From NCBI GenBank assembly GCA_029959085.1, contig JARWIR010000016.1, forward strand, positions 24,871,499 to 24,935,498: 64,000 nucleotides of DNA, written 5' to 3'. Positions 1 to 10,813 of the stretch are shown here, piece by piece (within the stretch, counting starts at the first letter, position 1; each line of letters starts with the position of its first letter). The translations under genes were made by a program, and so were the position numbers. This DNA is from Nemophila menziesii. Lineage: Eukaryota > Streptophyta > Magnoliopsida > Boraginales > Hydrophyllaceae. The notes beneath the pieces were generated by a model that was given only the letters and a program-made list of their open reading frames with translations, did not search any database and was not told where the DNA came from.

Positions 1-927
1 GCATGGCGAAGAATCCAAATTAAGATAAAATGAATTGTTTTTAACCTAATATCATCACTTTTACAATTCTTCAGAATTATCTGAATTATATTTTATACAT
101 ATATGGCCATTAATATGACCGTTGGAAGCCTTTTACTGAATGAGAAGTGATGTGCTAAGAGTAGCCTTTTCCAGTTAGACTGGGCAATTTGGTCTTAAAC
201 TGATGCAGTAAATATCCATATGACACAACTGTTGGAGACCTATTGGTGAGTTAATTATGGTCGAATTTATGTTTTTTGGGTGAACCGGCCCATCCTTTTG
301 GAACATAATTATAAAATTACTCCTAAGTTTGTTAGTTTGTGGTGGTAAAAGTAATGGTAATTTGCACAAATCGTAAACTTTTTTCTTTTGGTTGACAAAA
401 TTGTGACGGAGCTTCGATTTTTTTTTCTTCAATTCAATTATGTGACAAAAGGGTTCTAAGTGAATATATTTTGTGTATTTGATATGTTTTACTGCAAATG
501 GAAGAGTTCCATGAATATCATGCAAGTGAATAATTTGTGTGTTTGATAGGTGTACTAATATATTATTGAGTTGATAATTTTCTCTAGCATAGTGTTAAAT
601 GCCGAAGTGGAGTAAATATAAATGTATATATGTATGTAATCTGATTAAATGTGATGCATGTAGAAGCAGCGTTAGAGAAAAGAAACCATTAGGAATAAAC
701 TTTTTGATCTATGGTATGGTTATAAATGTGATTTAGTATATTAACTGTGGGTACTTTAGTGCAATAAAACAGACTCAATTGGGATTTTTGACTTAATTGC
801 ATTATATGTTTCTATCTAATGCAAAATAACCTATATTGTATGATAGTATATATAATGCTGGCTTATTATGCTCTTTTCAAGATGAAAATTTAGTGAGCTT
901 ATTTCAACATTATGTTCTTCTATGCAG

Positions 928-2874
928 TTTCTCAAACAAGGTTAGACTCTCAAGTAAGAGATCATTTAAACAAAGAGAAGCTTCTTTAATTGTTAAAGCT
1001 TACAGAGTAAGTTTCTTATTACTTTATCCCTTACTCAATACTTTTTTTTATTTTATATTCGTGTGACATTTTTGCTTTCATGATTTTATAGGATTATTAT
1101 GTGGTGTCGACTAAGGTGTGATATAAATATGATAATAAAATATGGAATAACGATGCTCTAACACCCTAGACTAAACACAGTACTGCAAGTATTACAGGAC
1201 GTATGCAAGTTCTAATGATAAGAAGATTTGTTCCTTAGAGACTTAAATCAGAGTAGTAATAATTAATTAAAAGACAAGAAAAATAAATAAATATGATTGA
1301 GGATGAGATTAATAACTAAATAAAATAAAAGACAAGTAATTAAATATGTAAGATTTAAGATGATATAATATAGCTCATGTTTTGCTCGTATGCTCTAATC
1401 CTTCTAAATCTTCTATATGTTTATAAGGGTGATAATAACTCTTAGATAAGTAGTCAGAATTCTAAATTCCTCCCTTACCCCGTCAAGGCGGACTAGGGTT
1501 GCGACCTCACAATCACGAGGGGACTTAAATAGGGTGCTCCTATGCCACTAGGTTCCTAAATAAGACTGGCCTTCTATGATGATCGGTGATTAAATTAAAC
1601 CATAATGACTATCTAGCTAGTCAAGGCCGTCAGGATCACTATCGCACACTAGACGTTTATGTGGTATTTCAATAACCCATTCCGGGTGACCATCTAACTA
1701 CTATTAGCACATCCCTAAATTGATCAGGTTTAAGACATAATAAATCAAATCACATAAAACAAATATATAGTTAAGCAGCTATAATCAATTTAAAACATAT
1801 AATTTCCAAAGAAACTTAGATAGAAAGAAATAGAATTCATAGATTATACATATGCAAAAAACCAAGCTATGGGAAATTTAGTTCATACCTGAAGGAAACA
1901 AACTAAAATAAAGATACATGATTGTCATCTTGCCCTCTTGAATAACTCTAATGATAAATAAAACTTATAAACTAGTTGTGGGAGGCAAGGATTAAAGATA
2001 TGCCTTGGAACTGAGCAAGGATATGCTTACAAAGGTTAAAAGGTGTATTTATAGGGGTTTAGGAAGCCCTAAAATGTTTTCTTGGAGCGGAAGACAAGTA
2101 ATTGGACTTCTAGTCCAACTCAAATGCGTAACCCTAAAATATAGAATAGGTAATAACATGTTGTAATTTTGTTTTGGCACGTAACTCCTTTATTACAGCT
2201 CTGATTGACGTGTTCTTCATATCTAAACTAATCGTCTCGGAAAGCTCTATAACTTTGCTTCAGACCATTCTACCAAATGCCCAGCCAATCTTGAGTTATG
2301 ATCACTTTTGTGGACGTATCTGGTTAAATTCAGATTTACTTGTCAACTTTATCTTTCCATACTTATCTTTTTCTTCCTTTATCTCCTATTTCCATCATTA
2401 TTTTCTTTCCTTTATCGCTTGGAATTTATTTGGTATCTAATTAGTTACCATACATCTTTAAAGCTTCACAATTAACAAACAATTAAACCAAATATGCTCT
2501 AAAAATAACAAATCATCAAATCAAGACAAGAAATAAGAAAATACAATAATACATGTAAAAATCGACTAGAAGACTTCCTAAAACACCAAAAATGATGTCT
2601 CCAATTAAGATTAAATCATCACAAATCGGGAAACATCATTATGATGTCCTTGTTGTATTAAAAAATTCCAACAAACAGATATCAAAAGTGGTAAATATAT
2701 TTTTTTTCTCATCTTTAATATTCAGCTTATCTAAAGCTTGCTTCCCGATGTAAATAAGTAAGTTTTACATAACCAAACTTTTAATTTTCACTTCATTTGG
2801 TATTTATATCAACTTTTTCTTTCAGGGAACCCAGACCAGAACAAAAGTTCAAGGAAATAAGTAATGCATACGAG
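928..2874 (+). pseudogene. DnaJ (J-domain) pseudogene fragment, copy A, interrupted by a solo LTR
   Basis: Four short exon-like pieces with splice signals can be joined: 928-1006, 1092-1101 plus 2644-2690, 2726-2757 and 2826-2874. The first, read in phase, ends in a basic stretch like the transit-peptide/J-domain junction of chloroplast DnaJ A proteins. The second gives DYYDVLGV once the LTR and one TTATG copy are removed. The third contains PDVNK and the fourth EQKFKEISNAYE, both hallmark parts of a J-domain (co-chaperone that stimulates Hsp70 ATPase). The HPD histidine region is damaged, exon 2 has lost a base relative to copy B, and the donor after 2874 is ct instead of gt. Nothing downstream of the J-domain (Gly/Phe, zinc or C-terminal domains) is visible. 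The closest family by motif is the plastid DJA5/DJA6 type; that assignment is from memory of the family. Clearly non-functional. Confidence 0.8.
1102..2638 (-). mobile_element. Athila-like solo LTR, copy A
   Basis: A 1537-bp solo LTR in reverse orientation, starting on the minus strand with TGATGTTTCCC and ending CGACACCA. It is recognisably the same family as the LTRs at 10814-12343 and 20765-22285. It is flanked by the 5-bp target duplication TTATG at 1097-1101 and 2639-2643, so it arose by LTR-LTR recombination after a full insertion. It splits a J-domain exon; excising it with one TTATG restores an open codon order. Confidence 0.93.
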
Positions 2875-3223
2875 CTAAAGTAAATTAAACCTATGATATA
2901 TGAAAGGAAAGAAACGTAGAAAAATAATATTGGATAATTAAAAAGAATTAGGTAAAAGGATTTGTTAATATAAAAGGAAGGAAAAGATATTTAAAAAATT
3001 AATATTTTGTTGAATTTTAATCAAATATTATTTTTATGTCACAATAATGTATAATTTTGAACCATGAACCATTTATGTGAAATATATGGAAAGATTTGAT
3101 TTTACGAGGTAAAATGATTAGTGAATAAATATGGGAAGATTTGATTTTATAACTGAGAATAAAATCAATTATTGTCATTTATGTAAAAGGAGTGAATTAA
3201 AAAAAGGGTTTGTAAAAGAAAAG

Positions 3224-4018
3224 AAAGGAAATGATAGGAATAATTTTTCTTTTCCTTTGTTTGAATTCGATTTTTAATTAAAGGAAAGTATTTCAATGGA
3301 TTGCGGAATCCTTTCTTTTCCTATAAAATATCAATTATTTAATCCTCCCATTTTGGAGTCATTTCAAAGGAAAGGAAATGATTATTTTCTTAAAGAGAAA
3401 ATTCCATTTTTAGGCTATAACCTATGGCCTAAAAACATTTTTAGGCCAAACGTTTCAAAAGTCACATTTTTAGGCCAAACGTATTAAAAACACCCACTTT
3501 TAGGTCATTTCCCTAATTTCTTGAGATATTTCATAGATTTTAAGGACAATTTGGACATTTTAGATAAAAAATTTAGTATGTGACGCGACCGAATAAACAT
3601 ATAGTTTATTTGAAATGCCTAAAATGTCCTTAGAATCAATGACATATCTCACAAAATTAGTGAAATGGCCTAAAGATGGGCGTTTGAAATACGTTCGACA
3701 TAAAAATGTGACTTTTAAAACGTTTGTCCTAAAAATGTTTTTAGGCCATAGGTAATGGCCTAAAATAGAATTTGCTCTTTCTTAAATGTCACAACCAACC
3801 TTATAATCTTAATATATAATATTTTTATATAACACAAAAAGGGTATAAAGGTATTTTTATGTAAAATAATCATTTTCTTTCTTTTAATATTGTGAATCCA
3901 AACAAGTGATTCCTTAATTTATTATTTTCTTTTCTTTTATTAAAATTTTTATAATCCAAACACATATATCACTTTTCTTTCCATTTCTTTAATATTTTAT
4001 ATTCCTATCATTTCCTTT
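3224..4018. repeat. Inverted repeat flanking a MITE, AT-rich foldback
   Basis: The 19-mer AAAGGAAATGATAGGAATA at 3224-3242 recurs as its perfect reverse complement at 4000-4018, and purine-rich sequence around it pairs loosely. The structure suggests an older, AT-rich miniature element whose interior was later hit by the MULE MITE at 3395-3777. The same arrangement is kept in copy B near 28967-29755. I could not fix a target duplication. Confidence 0.45.
3395..3777. mobile_element. MULE-type MITE (foldback), copy A
   Basis: A 383-bp element that is nearly one long inverted repeat: the left arm (about 190 bp, with repeated TTTTTAGGCC motifs) pairs with the right arm. Ends begin GAGAAAATTC and GAGCAAATTC. 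It is flanked by the 9-bp target duplication TTTCTTAAA at 3386-3394 and 3778-3786. A 9-bp duplication and long terminal inverted repeats are typical of Mutator-like elements. It has no coding capacity. An equivalent element is at 29136-29520. Confidence 0.88.
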
Positions 4019-4289
4019 CCTTTGATAATCTGAATCCAAACAATGCATTAGGTAAAGAATCATGAGTGAATAAAAAAATAGCTACTAAAGAGTTTTTTCC
4101 ATAAGAAAATCTCCATATTTGCATAAATCACCAAAGAGTTGCAATATCATAATAAATACGGGGGTTACAACCTCATAAACGGGAGTTACAAATGGGATTA
4201 TAAAACAATGTCATTTGTCCAACAAGAGACATACTAACAAACTACATAATTTGCAAGAAATTTCACTTGTGTTGAAAAATTGAAAAATT

Positions 4290-4936
4290 ATGGGTTGGGT
4301 AAACTACAAAGGGTGTGTAATTTTTGTTTTATTTTTCTTGTTATTTATTGAACAAGGCCTCTTTGCTGCCACCTTCATTTCAGGTTTGTTTAAATTGTGT
4401 TCTTTAGATATCTTCTCAGGTTAAAAAAAGTATTGGGTTTGTATTAATAGATATTTATTTCGTTGTGATACAGATGGGGTTTTGAACTCTCAGCATTCTA
4501 GTGGGATGAGCCTTCTGCAGAAGGGGAAATGTAATTTCTGGTCTTTTTCTTATGGGTTACTATTTTATTAAATACATGAAAATAGAGATAGATTAGTTAT
4601 TTAATAAAATTATATAACTTTAAAGATTATTGTATTCGATCATAGAATAATCTCAAACTTTTACTTTATTTGTTCACAGCTTGCCCCGTGGACTTTAAAC
4701 ACCAGAATTATGCAATCATCACGAGCAAATGCAAAGGGCCAAATTACATAGCTAACCTTTGTTGTCAGGCGTTTAAAGATTTTGCTTGCCCTTTTGCCGC
4801 TCAGTTGAATGACTTAAGTAACCATTGTGCTGATATAATGTTTATCTATATAAACAAGGCTGGAAATTACCCAGGAGGGCTTTTCTTCGATTTGTGCAAG
4901 GGTGATAAAAATGGGCTTGCATGCCCCAACAAATAG
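4290..4936 (+). CDS. LORELEI-like (LLG) protein, copy A, lacking the GPI-anchor signal
   Basis: Exons 4290-4383, 4474-4530 and 4680-4936 have GT-AG introns and encode 135 residues. Residues 1-27 or so form a signal peptide (MGWVNYKGCVIF, then a hydrophobic run to LFAATFIS). The mature part has eight cysteines in the family order C-C-CC-C-C-C-C, the conserved LNDLS block, and an NYPGG loop where other members have YPPG. LLG proteins are extracellular, act as chaperones/co-receptors of FERONIA-type CrRLK1L kinases and help bind RALF peptides. A normal member has about 165-170 residues ending in a hydrophobic GPI signal; here TAG at 4934-4936 ends the protein just after the eighth cysteine. Downstream bases still resemble the lost tail, with a second in-frame stop. 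The product would therefore be secreted but not membrane-anchored, or the gene is decaying. Splice sites and frame are otherwise intact. Confidence 0.88.
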
Positions 4937-5132
4937 AACTTCTATCAGAAAAATTACGGTTTAAATGATATGTAATTCACCCGAGCATTGGTGCGTGTAG
5001 TGGTTTTTCTAGTTTTGCATTTATAGTCTCGACAGTCATTTGTTCTTATTCTATTATATAAATTATGTATCTGGATTTTGACCTTTAAGTTATGCTTCAT
5101 TATTACTTATTAAATATTTTAATCATTTTAAA

Positions 5133-5157
5133 TTATATATATATATATATATATATT
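5133..5157. repeat. (TA)n microsatellite
   Basis: An uninterrupted TA dinucleotide run downstream of LLG copy A. The matching run in copy B (30889-30923) is longer, so it has changed length since the duplication. Confidence 0.9.
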
Positions 5158-5702
5158 ATAAAGTAAGCTTTTCCACATAAATGGTGACTATGATTGATTC
5201 TAACCTCAATATAATATAAGTGGTGGTCAAGATTGTTTTTTGCCCCACAGTCATTAATCACAAATTAATTAATACCTATTATCTAATTAAAAAATCGCTA
5301 TTACTTAATTAATAAAAATAATAAGATTACACATATATATTTATTATACGTCTTCATACTAATGTGTTTTATACATCTTCATATTTTGGCAAAGAATATT
5401 TCTTAATTCATTATTTGTCATTTTACTACCATCAACTTTCTTAAATCACTCAATATCCAAATCTCTTTTCCTTAATTATCTCTTTTTTCTCAACTTTTTA
5501 ATATTTTTTTGGTCGCATTTCCTTTTAATAATTTACTTGTCTCAATATCTCTATTTTAAATGATATCCATTTTTTTCCATAAATCTCTCACCCTCCCTCA
5601 CTAATATATCATGGGTTCATTACCGAAGGAGACTTGAGGAAAATCAATGTGCCATATAGGAACCAAGTGATCCCTCTCTCCTACTTAGAAGGCAATAAGA
5701 TG

Positions 5703-6830
5703 TTCAATGTCATAACCTGATCCCCCTTGATAAGGTTCTTGAGATCTCTATTGGAAATTATTGTTTGAGGTGGTGGTTGGTAAGAATTACCTAGATTCAC
5801 GGCCCAATTCGGATTAGACCCTTGCATACCCGGATAATTGCGATTACCAAACTGTTCATTCCATCAATTTTGATATGAAAAAAACTAATTCCGGGTTGCC
5901 TTCACACTTTCCCATACATGATTGTTGACCTCACAACGCGGGCAACCTTGTACTTCTTTCACTTCTTTCATCTCAATTGGCTTCTGTTGGAAACCTTTTC
6001 AAATAGTAAGTGACATATGTTTCATTTGATTCTCCATTGTGGATATTTTCGCTTCTATAACAGTTTCACCATCTAATTGCAGCGTGCCCTTTGGTATTTT
6101 TAATGGGAGCTCGCGATTCTGGCCAACTCCTTTCTCTTTCAACTATTCGTGCCATACTAGCTGCAAATTCTATAGGATCCATGGACTCAAAACCTCCTCT
6201 TATAAGATTATCTACCCTCAATATTCCCTTGACATTGATGCCTTGGTTGAACATAGCTGATTGAAGTGCTGTGGTTTAACCATGAAGTGGACATCTAGAT
6301 AATTTATGTTGGGATTTTGTCCATGCTTCTCCTACACTCTCGCCATTCTCTTGGCGAAAACTTGCAAGTACCATTTGATCCTTCATTCTCATACTTTGCG
6401 GACAATAAGGATCAAAGAAATTGACTTGTAACTTATCGTATGACGTAATTGAATCCGATGGTTGACTATCCAACCGTTCACTAGCACCTCCGGTCAAGAA
6501 AAACAGAAACATGAAGTATACAGCTGATCGATGTAATGCCTTGAGTAATGTAGGCATCACAAATTTGCATAAACTTCTGAATCGACCTCAAGGATCTTGT
6601 TGTGCTGCACCGCTATAGTGTCCAAAGTTCAAAATATGACTAAGCATTTCCCTGGCAGGGCTTGAATTTCGCAACTTGGATCACTGGAGGGCGAATCCAT
6701 ATTGGTTGTACTCGAAAAGATGCTCCCAAACCAGGAAGGCCTTGTTCAAGGCGTTGATTAATAGGTGGATTTCCTCCTTGTGGTCGTATTACTTGGGGGA
6801 TTTGATTTTGTTGATTGTTCTTCCCAAGTG
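5703..6830 (-). pseudogene. Athila-like gag remnant
   Basis: Minus-strand reading gives recognisable gag pieces in several frames: near 6740-6680 the stretch QRLEQGLPGLG, at about 6450-6290 NFFDPYCPQSMRMKDQ followed by GESVGEAWTKSQHKLSRCPLHG, at 6254-6066 FNQGINVKGILRVDNL and MDPIEFAASMARIVERERSWP, and around 5950-5900 a C-P-R-C zinc-knuckle start. The same order occurs in the plus-strand gag at 12500-13883. Several frameshifts and stops make it non-functional. It would have encoded the capsid/nucleocapsid protein of the element. Confidence 0.78.
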
Positions 6831-7059
6831 TTACATTGCTTTCTAATACTCATTGATCTACGACCTCAGTCATCGATTCTTTTATCTTTTTCTCTCTTTG
6901 TGTCTTCTTCTGAGCTCGGAATAAGCTCCCCGGTTCCACAACCATACACCAACACCTCAAAAGAAATCTGAAAGAGACAAAAACAAAACAAGCGCAAAAC
7001 TTTAAAAAACAACTAAAAACTACTACACTAAAACTATACAAAATAACTAACTAGAAAAA

Positions 7060-7077
7060 TCCCCGGCAGCTGCGCCA
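7060..7077 (-). promoter_or_regulatory. Primer-binding site (tRNA-Asp type)
   Basis: On the minus strand TGGCGCAGCTGCCGGGGA lies a few bases inside the LTR. It is close to the complement of the 3' end of plant tRNA-Asp (two differences), the primer used by Athila-group elements. Confidence 0.75.
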
Positions 7078-7083
7078 AGTATT

Positions 7084-7766
7084 TGTGGTGGCAAAGGTAT
7101 GATTATATAACATATAAATAAAGATAATAAAGTAACACATACCCTCAACTACTACGAAAAAATCACTACAAGTGCACATATTGTTTGCAATTTATAGTTG
7201 ATAAATTAAGTTTGTTCGCAGGAATTTAGTCTGTTAGATCGACTTGTGTTTAGATGGGAAGAGTATTAGAGATTAATTGTTTAACTAAAATACAGATAAA
7301 TAGATAGATGTTTTTTTGGTTTTCATATAAGGATTTAAAGATAATAATTAAACTAATGCAATAAATAAAATACTAAGATTGGAGATGAGAGATGTAGTTT
7401 CAATCTGCTAATATGCACCTATCCTTCTAAATCATTATTCTAATTATAAGGGTGATTTGAGCAAATATAAATAGACTTGGTTCCATAACCCTTCTAACTC
7501 CCGCAAGGATAGCTTAGAAGGCAACCTCAACACTACCAAGTGACTTGGGTAAGAGGACCTTGCGCAGAGATTGGTGATGAAAATCTAACCCTATTGACTA
7601 TCTAGGAAAGCCCGTCAGGATCAATACCGCACACAAGATGATTATGTGGTGTTTTCTATAATTGAATGCCTTGTCAGGGTGATAATCCAACTACTAAGAG
7701 CAGTCCTAAGATTGGCCAAATCTAGGGTTGGAATAAGTCAAGCACATAATACACACACACGCACAA

Positions 7767-7807
<41 letters not shown>

Positions 7808-8715
7808 ATTAAAAGCTCTATCAATTGTCTGTTACTTTCCCAAATAACATAGAATATAAAAATACAATTCAAGGAGTATACATAGAGCAAACCCAAGCTA
7901 TGGAAAATTTAGTTCGTAGCTAAATAAATAAAACTAAAGAATAAATAGAATAGAAACATAGTTAAGCTATAGATATAATACAATTTACCCTAATGGTAGA
8001 ACGGAAGGATCGAGAAGAGGAGTTTGTGACTATCCAACTCATTGTCTTCCTCTACAAGTCAACTTGCTTCTCTGGATGATCTCTAAGTGTAATATTGATT
8101 TAAGACTGAGAAAGGACATGTTTACAAATGTAAGAAGTCATATATATAGGTGTTATATCGAATTCTAGGTCATATGCCAAGTCTTGGAGTCCTAATCGAA
8201 CTCCAATTTGTATTCCTTGATAATAGGGACTGGTTGACCTTTGGAGTTTGTAAAATTTAAAACTCTTTTGTTGAAACTCCAAATCTAGTGATCTTATTAT
8301 CGAAACGACCGAAATTCAAAGAGATTTCCAAATATAAAAGGACTCATTCAAATTCCTTGTCGATTTTGTGCAACATCAAGAATAGTACTCGTCTTCATAG
8401 TTGCACAACAACTTTTGGCAGCTTTTGCACTTCCCTAAATCCAGTTTCTTTTCTTTTAGCTCTTGATTTTGACTAGCATATTATTTACTTAACTACTTAA
8501 TATTTATTTGGCACCTAATATCATCATTATATCAAAGAGCTTCACGTTAAATACATAAATTACACTAGAAACGCTCTAAAAGTAATAACCCTCCAAATCA
8601 AGGCAGGAATTAAGAAACTAACCATTAATAGAAAAATGTACTTCAACTAAGAATGTAATACACCTAAAACAATGTCTCATGAATAGATTAATTTCTCACA
8701 AATATGGAGACATAA
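7084..8715 (-). repeat. 5' LTR of the truncated Athila-like element
   Basis: About 1.63 kb, ending CCACCACA next to the primer site. It shares landmark blocks with the other Athila LTRs, such as the start TATGTCTCC, the region resembling the sequence around the CACCACATAA motif, and the GATAGTCAATAGGG block in reverse. No second LTR is present in the window, so target duplication cannot be checked. Confidence 0.75.
7747..7807. repeat. Compound (AC)n(AT)n microsatellite
   Basis: A CA-rich run with a few interruptions passes directly into an AT run, inside the LTR at 7084-8715. It probably expanded after insertion. Confidence 0.92.
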
Positions 8716-8999
8716 ATCGTTTTAATTCTTTTGGTTTGATTTTGTTTTCACATTTTCCCCTATCAAGTCTTTATGTTTGATGCTTGTTATTGGTTTTAAA
8801 TCTTAGTAAGAGCTTGGAATGCTTTACCTCCCATAAAGATCAATTTAATAAGGAAACATATTTTATTAGACCTCAACTGTACTTGACCAGGTCAAGATGA
8901 GATTTGTAAAACTATCTAACCGAACATCTTATACTTAGATGAGTTAAACTCTGGATTGCATATCAACTAACCCTAAACCCAATTTTATGTATTTTTATA
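8716..8999. other. Unassigned AT-rich DNA
   Basis: No open frame, element end or repeat is recognisable between the truncated Athila LTR and the tandem array that follows. Confidence 0.5.
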
Positions 9000-10476
9000 A
9001 TTTCAAGGTTTTATTTTAATTACACGGTAATTCGTTACGAATTTAACCTAGTAAATATTTACTTCGATAATTCTGCGTAGGAATTAAGTAAAATTTTATT
9101 GGTGATTCTTGGTAACTTTATCCAATTAACATTTGCTTCCATAATTTCACATATGAATTTAATGGGATGTAATGACGATTCTTGGAGAATTTAACCAACT
9201 GGCATTTTTTTCAATAATTTTGTGTATGAATTTGATTAAGCTTTATTGGTAATTCTTGGCGAATCTAACCAATTAGATTTTGTTTCGGTAATTCCAAGTA
9301 GAAATTTATTCTAGCTTTATGGGTAAATCTTAATGAATTTAATGTATTTCTTAGATAAGTCATATAGGAAATTAATCAATCTTTAATTGGTAATATTTTA
9401 CGAATTTAACCAATTAGGTAGTGATTGGTATGCTGTAATGGATTTAGTCAGTAATGTAATGAGTTCAGTAATGTAATGAGATTGTGAATGTAATGAGATT
9501 GTGAATGTAATGAACTTTGTAATCACTATACAATGCTTGGTATGCTATCTGAATAAGGATGTAATGGCCTGGTTGTTTCAACCTTGTGCTAATAACTAGT
9601 TTAATTAAATAAGATTGTAAATAATTTATTAAAGATATAAGATAATAATTTTATTATTATAATATATAAATAATTTTAATAAAATAGAATATGAAAAATA
9701 AATTATTTTAATAATTTTAAATAAGTTGTATATATAGTGCGATAAATCTTAGATTTATACATTTCGGTTTTAACTTTTATTGAGAATGTATGATGGTATT
9801 ATGATTGATGTAATTTAAAATTCAATTGGTTAGTTATTGGTTTGGTAACTTGTTTATCTGTTATAGAGAAGTAAAATTTTAACAATTTAATTAAAATTTT
9901 AATTTCATGTTAATGTTTTGATAAATATATTGATTCATGATTTATGGGTATGTGAGAAATAATTAAAAAAATTGTTATAATTCTGTATATTTTGGTGAAA
10001 TATATCACCGATATATAAAGATTTTATATAATTATATACGATTTATGTATGTATGTAGTAAATATAATATAATTTTTTTTTAGTTTATAAAAATAATAAT
10101 CTGAATTTTTACATATTTGATTTAATGAAAAAAAATTATATGATAAAAAATGTGTAATATATTAAGTTTAATAAAATTATTTTAGTTTGTTAAAAGAAAA
10201 TATCCATTACGATTACGATTGTAATGGGTCATTCATGGGTAGTAGCTATGTAATGAAAAACCCCATCTTCGTTGTAATGTGATTACGGAAGGAATGGTAT
10301 TACGGAGTTGATTACGACGTGCCAATCACAGTAATCATGTCTGAATCAGTAATGTCATTACATTACTGATCTCATTACAGCATACCAATCACACCCTTAG
10401 CGTTTTACGTTGATAATTATGCGTAGGAATTTTAATCCAATTTTATTGGTAATATTGATGAATTTAACCAAGGGTG
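9000..10476. repeat. Degenerate tandem array, about 80-bp unit, split by a MITE
   Basis: Units with the consensus blocks TTTATTGGTAATTCTTGG, GAATTTAACCAATTAG and TTCGCGTAGGAATTT recur about five times in 9000-9416 and resume at 10400-10476. The MITE at 9417-10396 sits inside one unit; removing it with one TTA joins CCAATTAG to GCGTTTTACG and restores the unit. Related units are also found at 23390-23690. The units are strongly diverged, so the array is old. Confidence 0.78.
9417..10396. mobile_element. PIF/Harbinger-like MITE, 980 bp
   Basis: Terminal inverted repeats contain GTGATTGGTATGCTGTAATG as a perfect 20-bp inverted pair, extending outward as GGTA/GGGT to the ends. It is flanked by TTA at 9414-9416 and 10397-10399, the target duplication used by PIF/Harbinger elements. 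Subterminal repeats of the form GTAATGTAATGAG are clustered at the left end. The interior is AT-rich with no transposase frame, so it is non-autonomous. Confidence 0.88.
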
Positions 10477-10808
10477 ATTGACTCATACAGTCCACGAACT
10501 ATTGTCAATTTCTTAGCAAGTCCAACCTACCCAAAGAGTCTAGATTGCCCTTCTACTCCACTTAATGACTTTTGACTTGTCAAAACTAACTTCCTAATTA
10601 CATGCAACCAATTAATTAATATCAAAACAAAAAGGAAGACATTGCCAAAACATTAAATTAAATATATCAGATTTCCTTCTTGTTATAACTTAATTATTTT
10701 ATATTTTGTATTTTGTTTTAGAAATTATATACAAGACTTTTTAGCATTTGGGGTATGGATTATTAATTTCAAAAGAATGTATTGGTGAGTTGTTGTGTAT
10801 CGTGTAAT
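10477..10808. other. Unassigned DNA left of the Athila insertion
   Basis: No gene is visible. The last 30 bases match the sequence at about 22440-22465, showing that the Athila element landed in the first unit of the tandem array now seen at 22289-22617. Confidence 0.55.
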
Positions 10809-10813
10809 TCTTC

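Larger units (their letters stand above)
1..5702. repeat. Segmental duplication, copy A
   Basis: This block matches 25756-31462 in the same orientation, with position 1 corresponding to 25756 and position 5702 to 31462. Both copies hold, in the same order, a broken J-domain gene, an Athila solo LTR, an inverted-repeat MITE and an LLG gene. Differences are scattered substitutions and short indels, a few percent in flanks by eye. The left boundary is outside the window. The right boundary is sharp: both copies share the bases ending aataagatg, after which copy A runs into an Athila-like element and copy B into different DNA. Confidence 0.95.
5703..8715 (-). mobile_element. Truncated Athila-like LTR retrotransposon
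   Basis: Read on the minus strand this is a 5' LTR (8715 to 7084), a primer site (7077 to 7060), a leader and a damaged gag that breaks off at 5703, exactly at the edge of segmental duplicate A. Protease, polymerase and the 3' LTR are missing. The family is related to the element at 10814-22285 by gag protein similarity and by LTR blocks, but it is more diverged. The LTR start is degenerate (TTATGTCTCC in place of TGATGTCTCC). Confidence 0.82.

Noticed and set aside
175..525. 116-residue open frame on the minus strand, repeated in copy B
   Set aside because: It has no recognisable motif, is Lys/Ile/Asn-rich as expected for AT-rich DNA, and is frame-shifted in copy B (26090-26284), so it is not conserved as protein.
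2174..2440. 88-residue open frame also present at 27945-28211
   Set aside because: It lies entirely inside the Athila solo LTR in antisense-independent sequence; both copies stay open only because the duplication is young.
7646..7852. Open frame with Thr-His repeats
   Set aside because: It is produced by the CA microsatellite inside an LTR.
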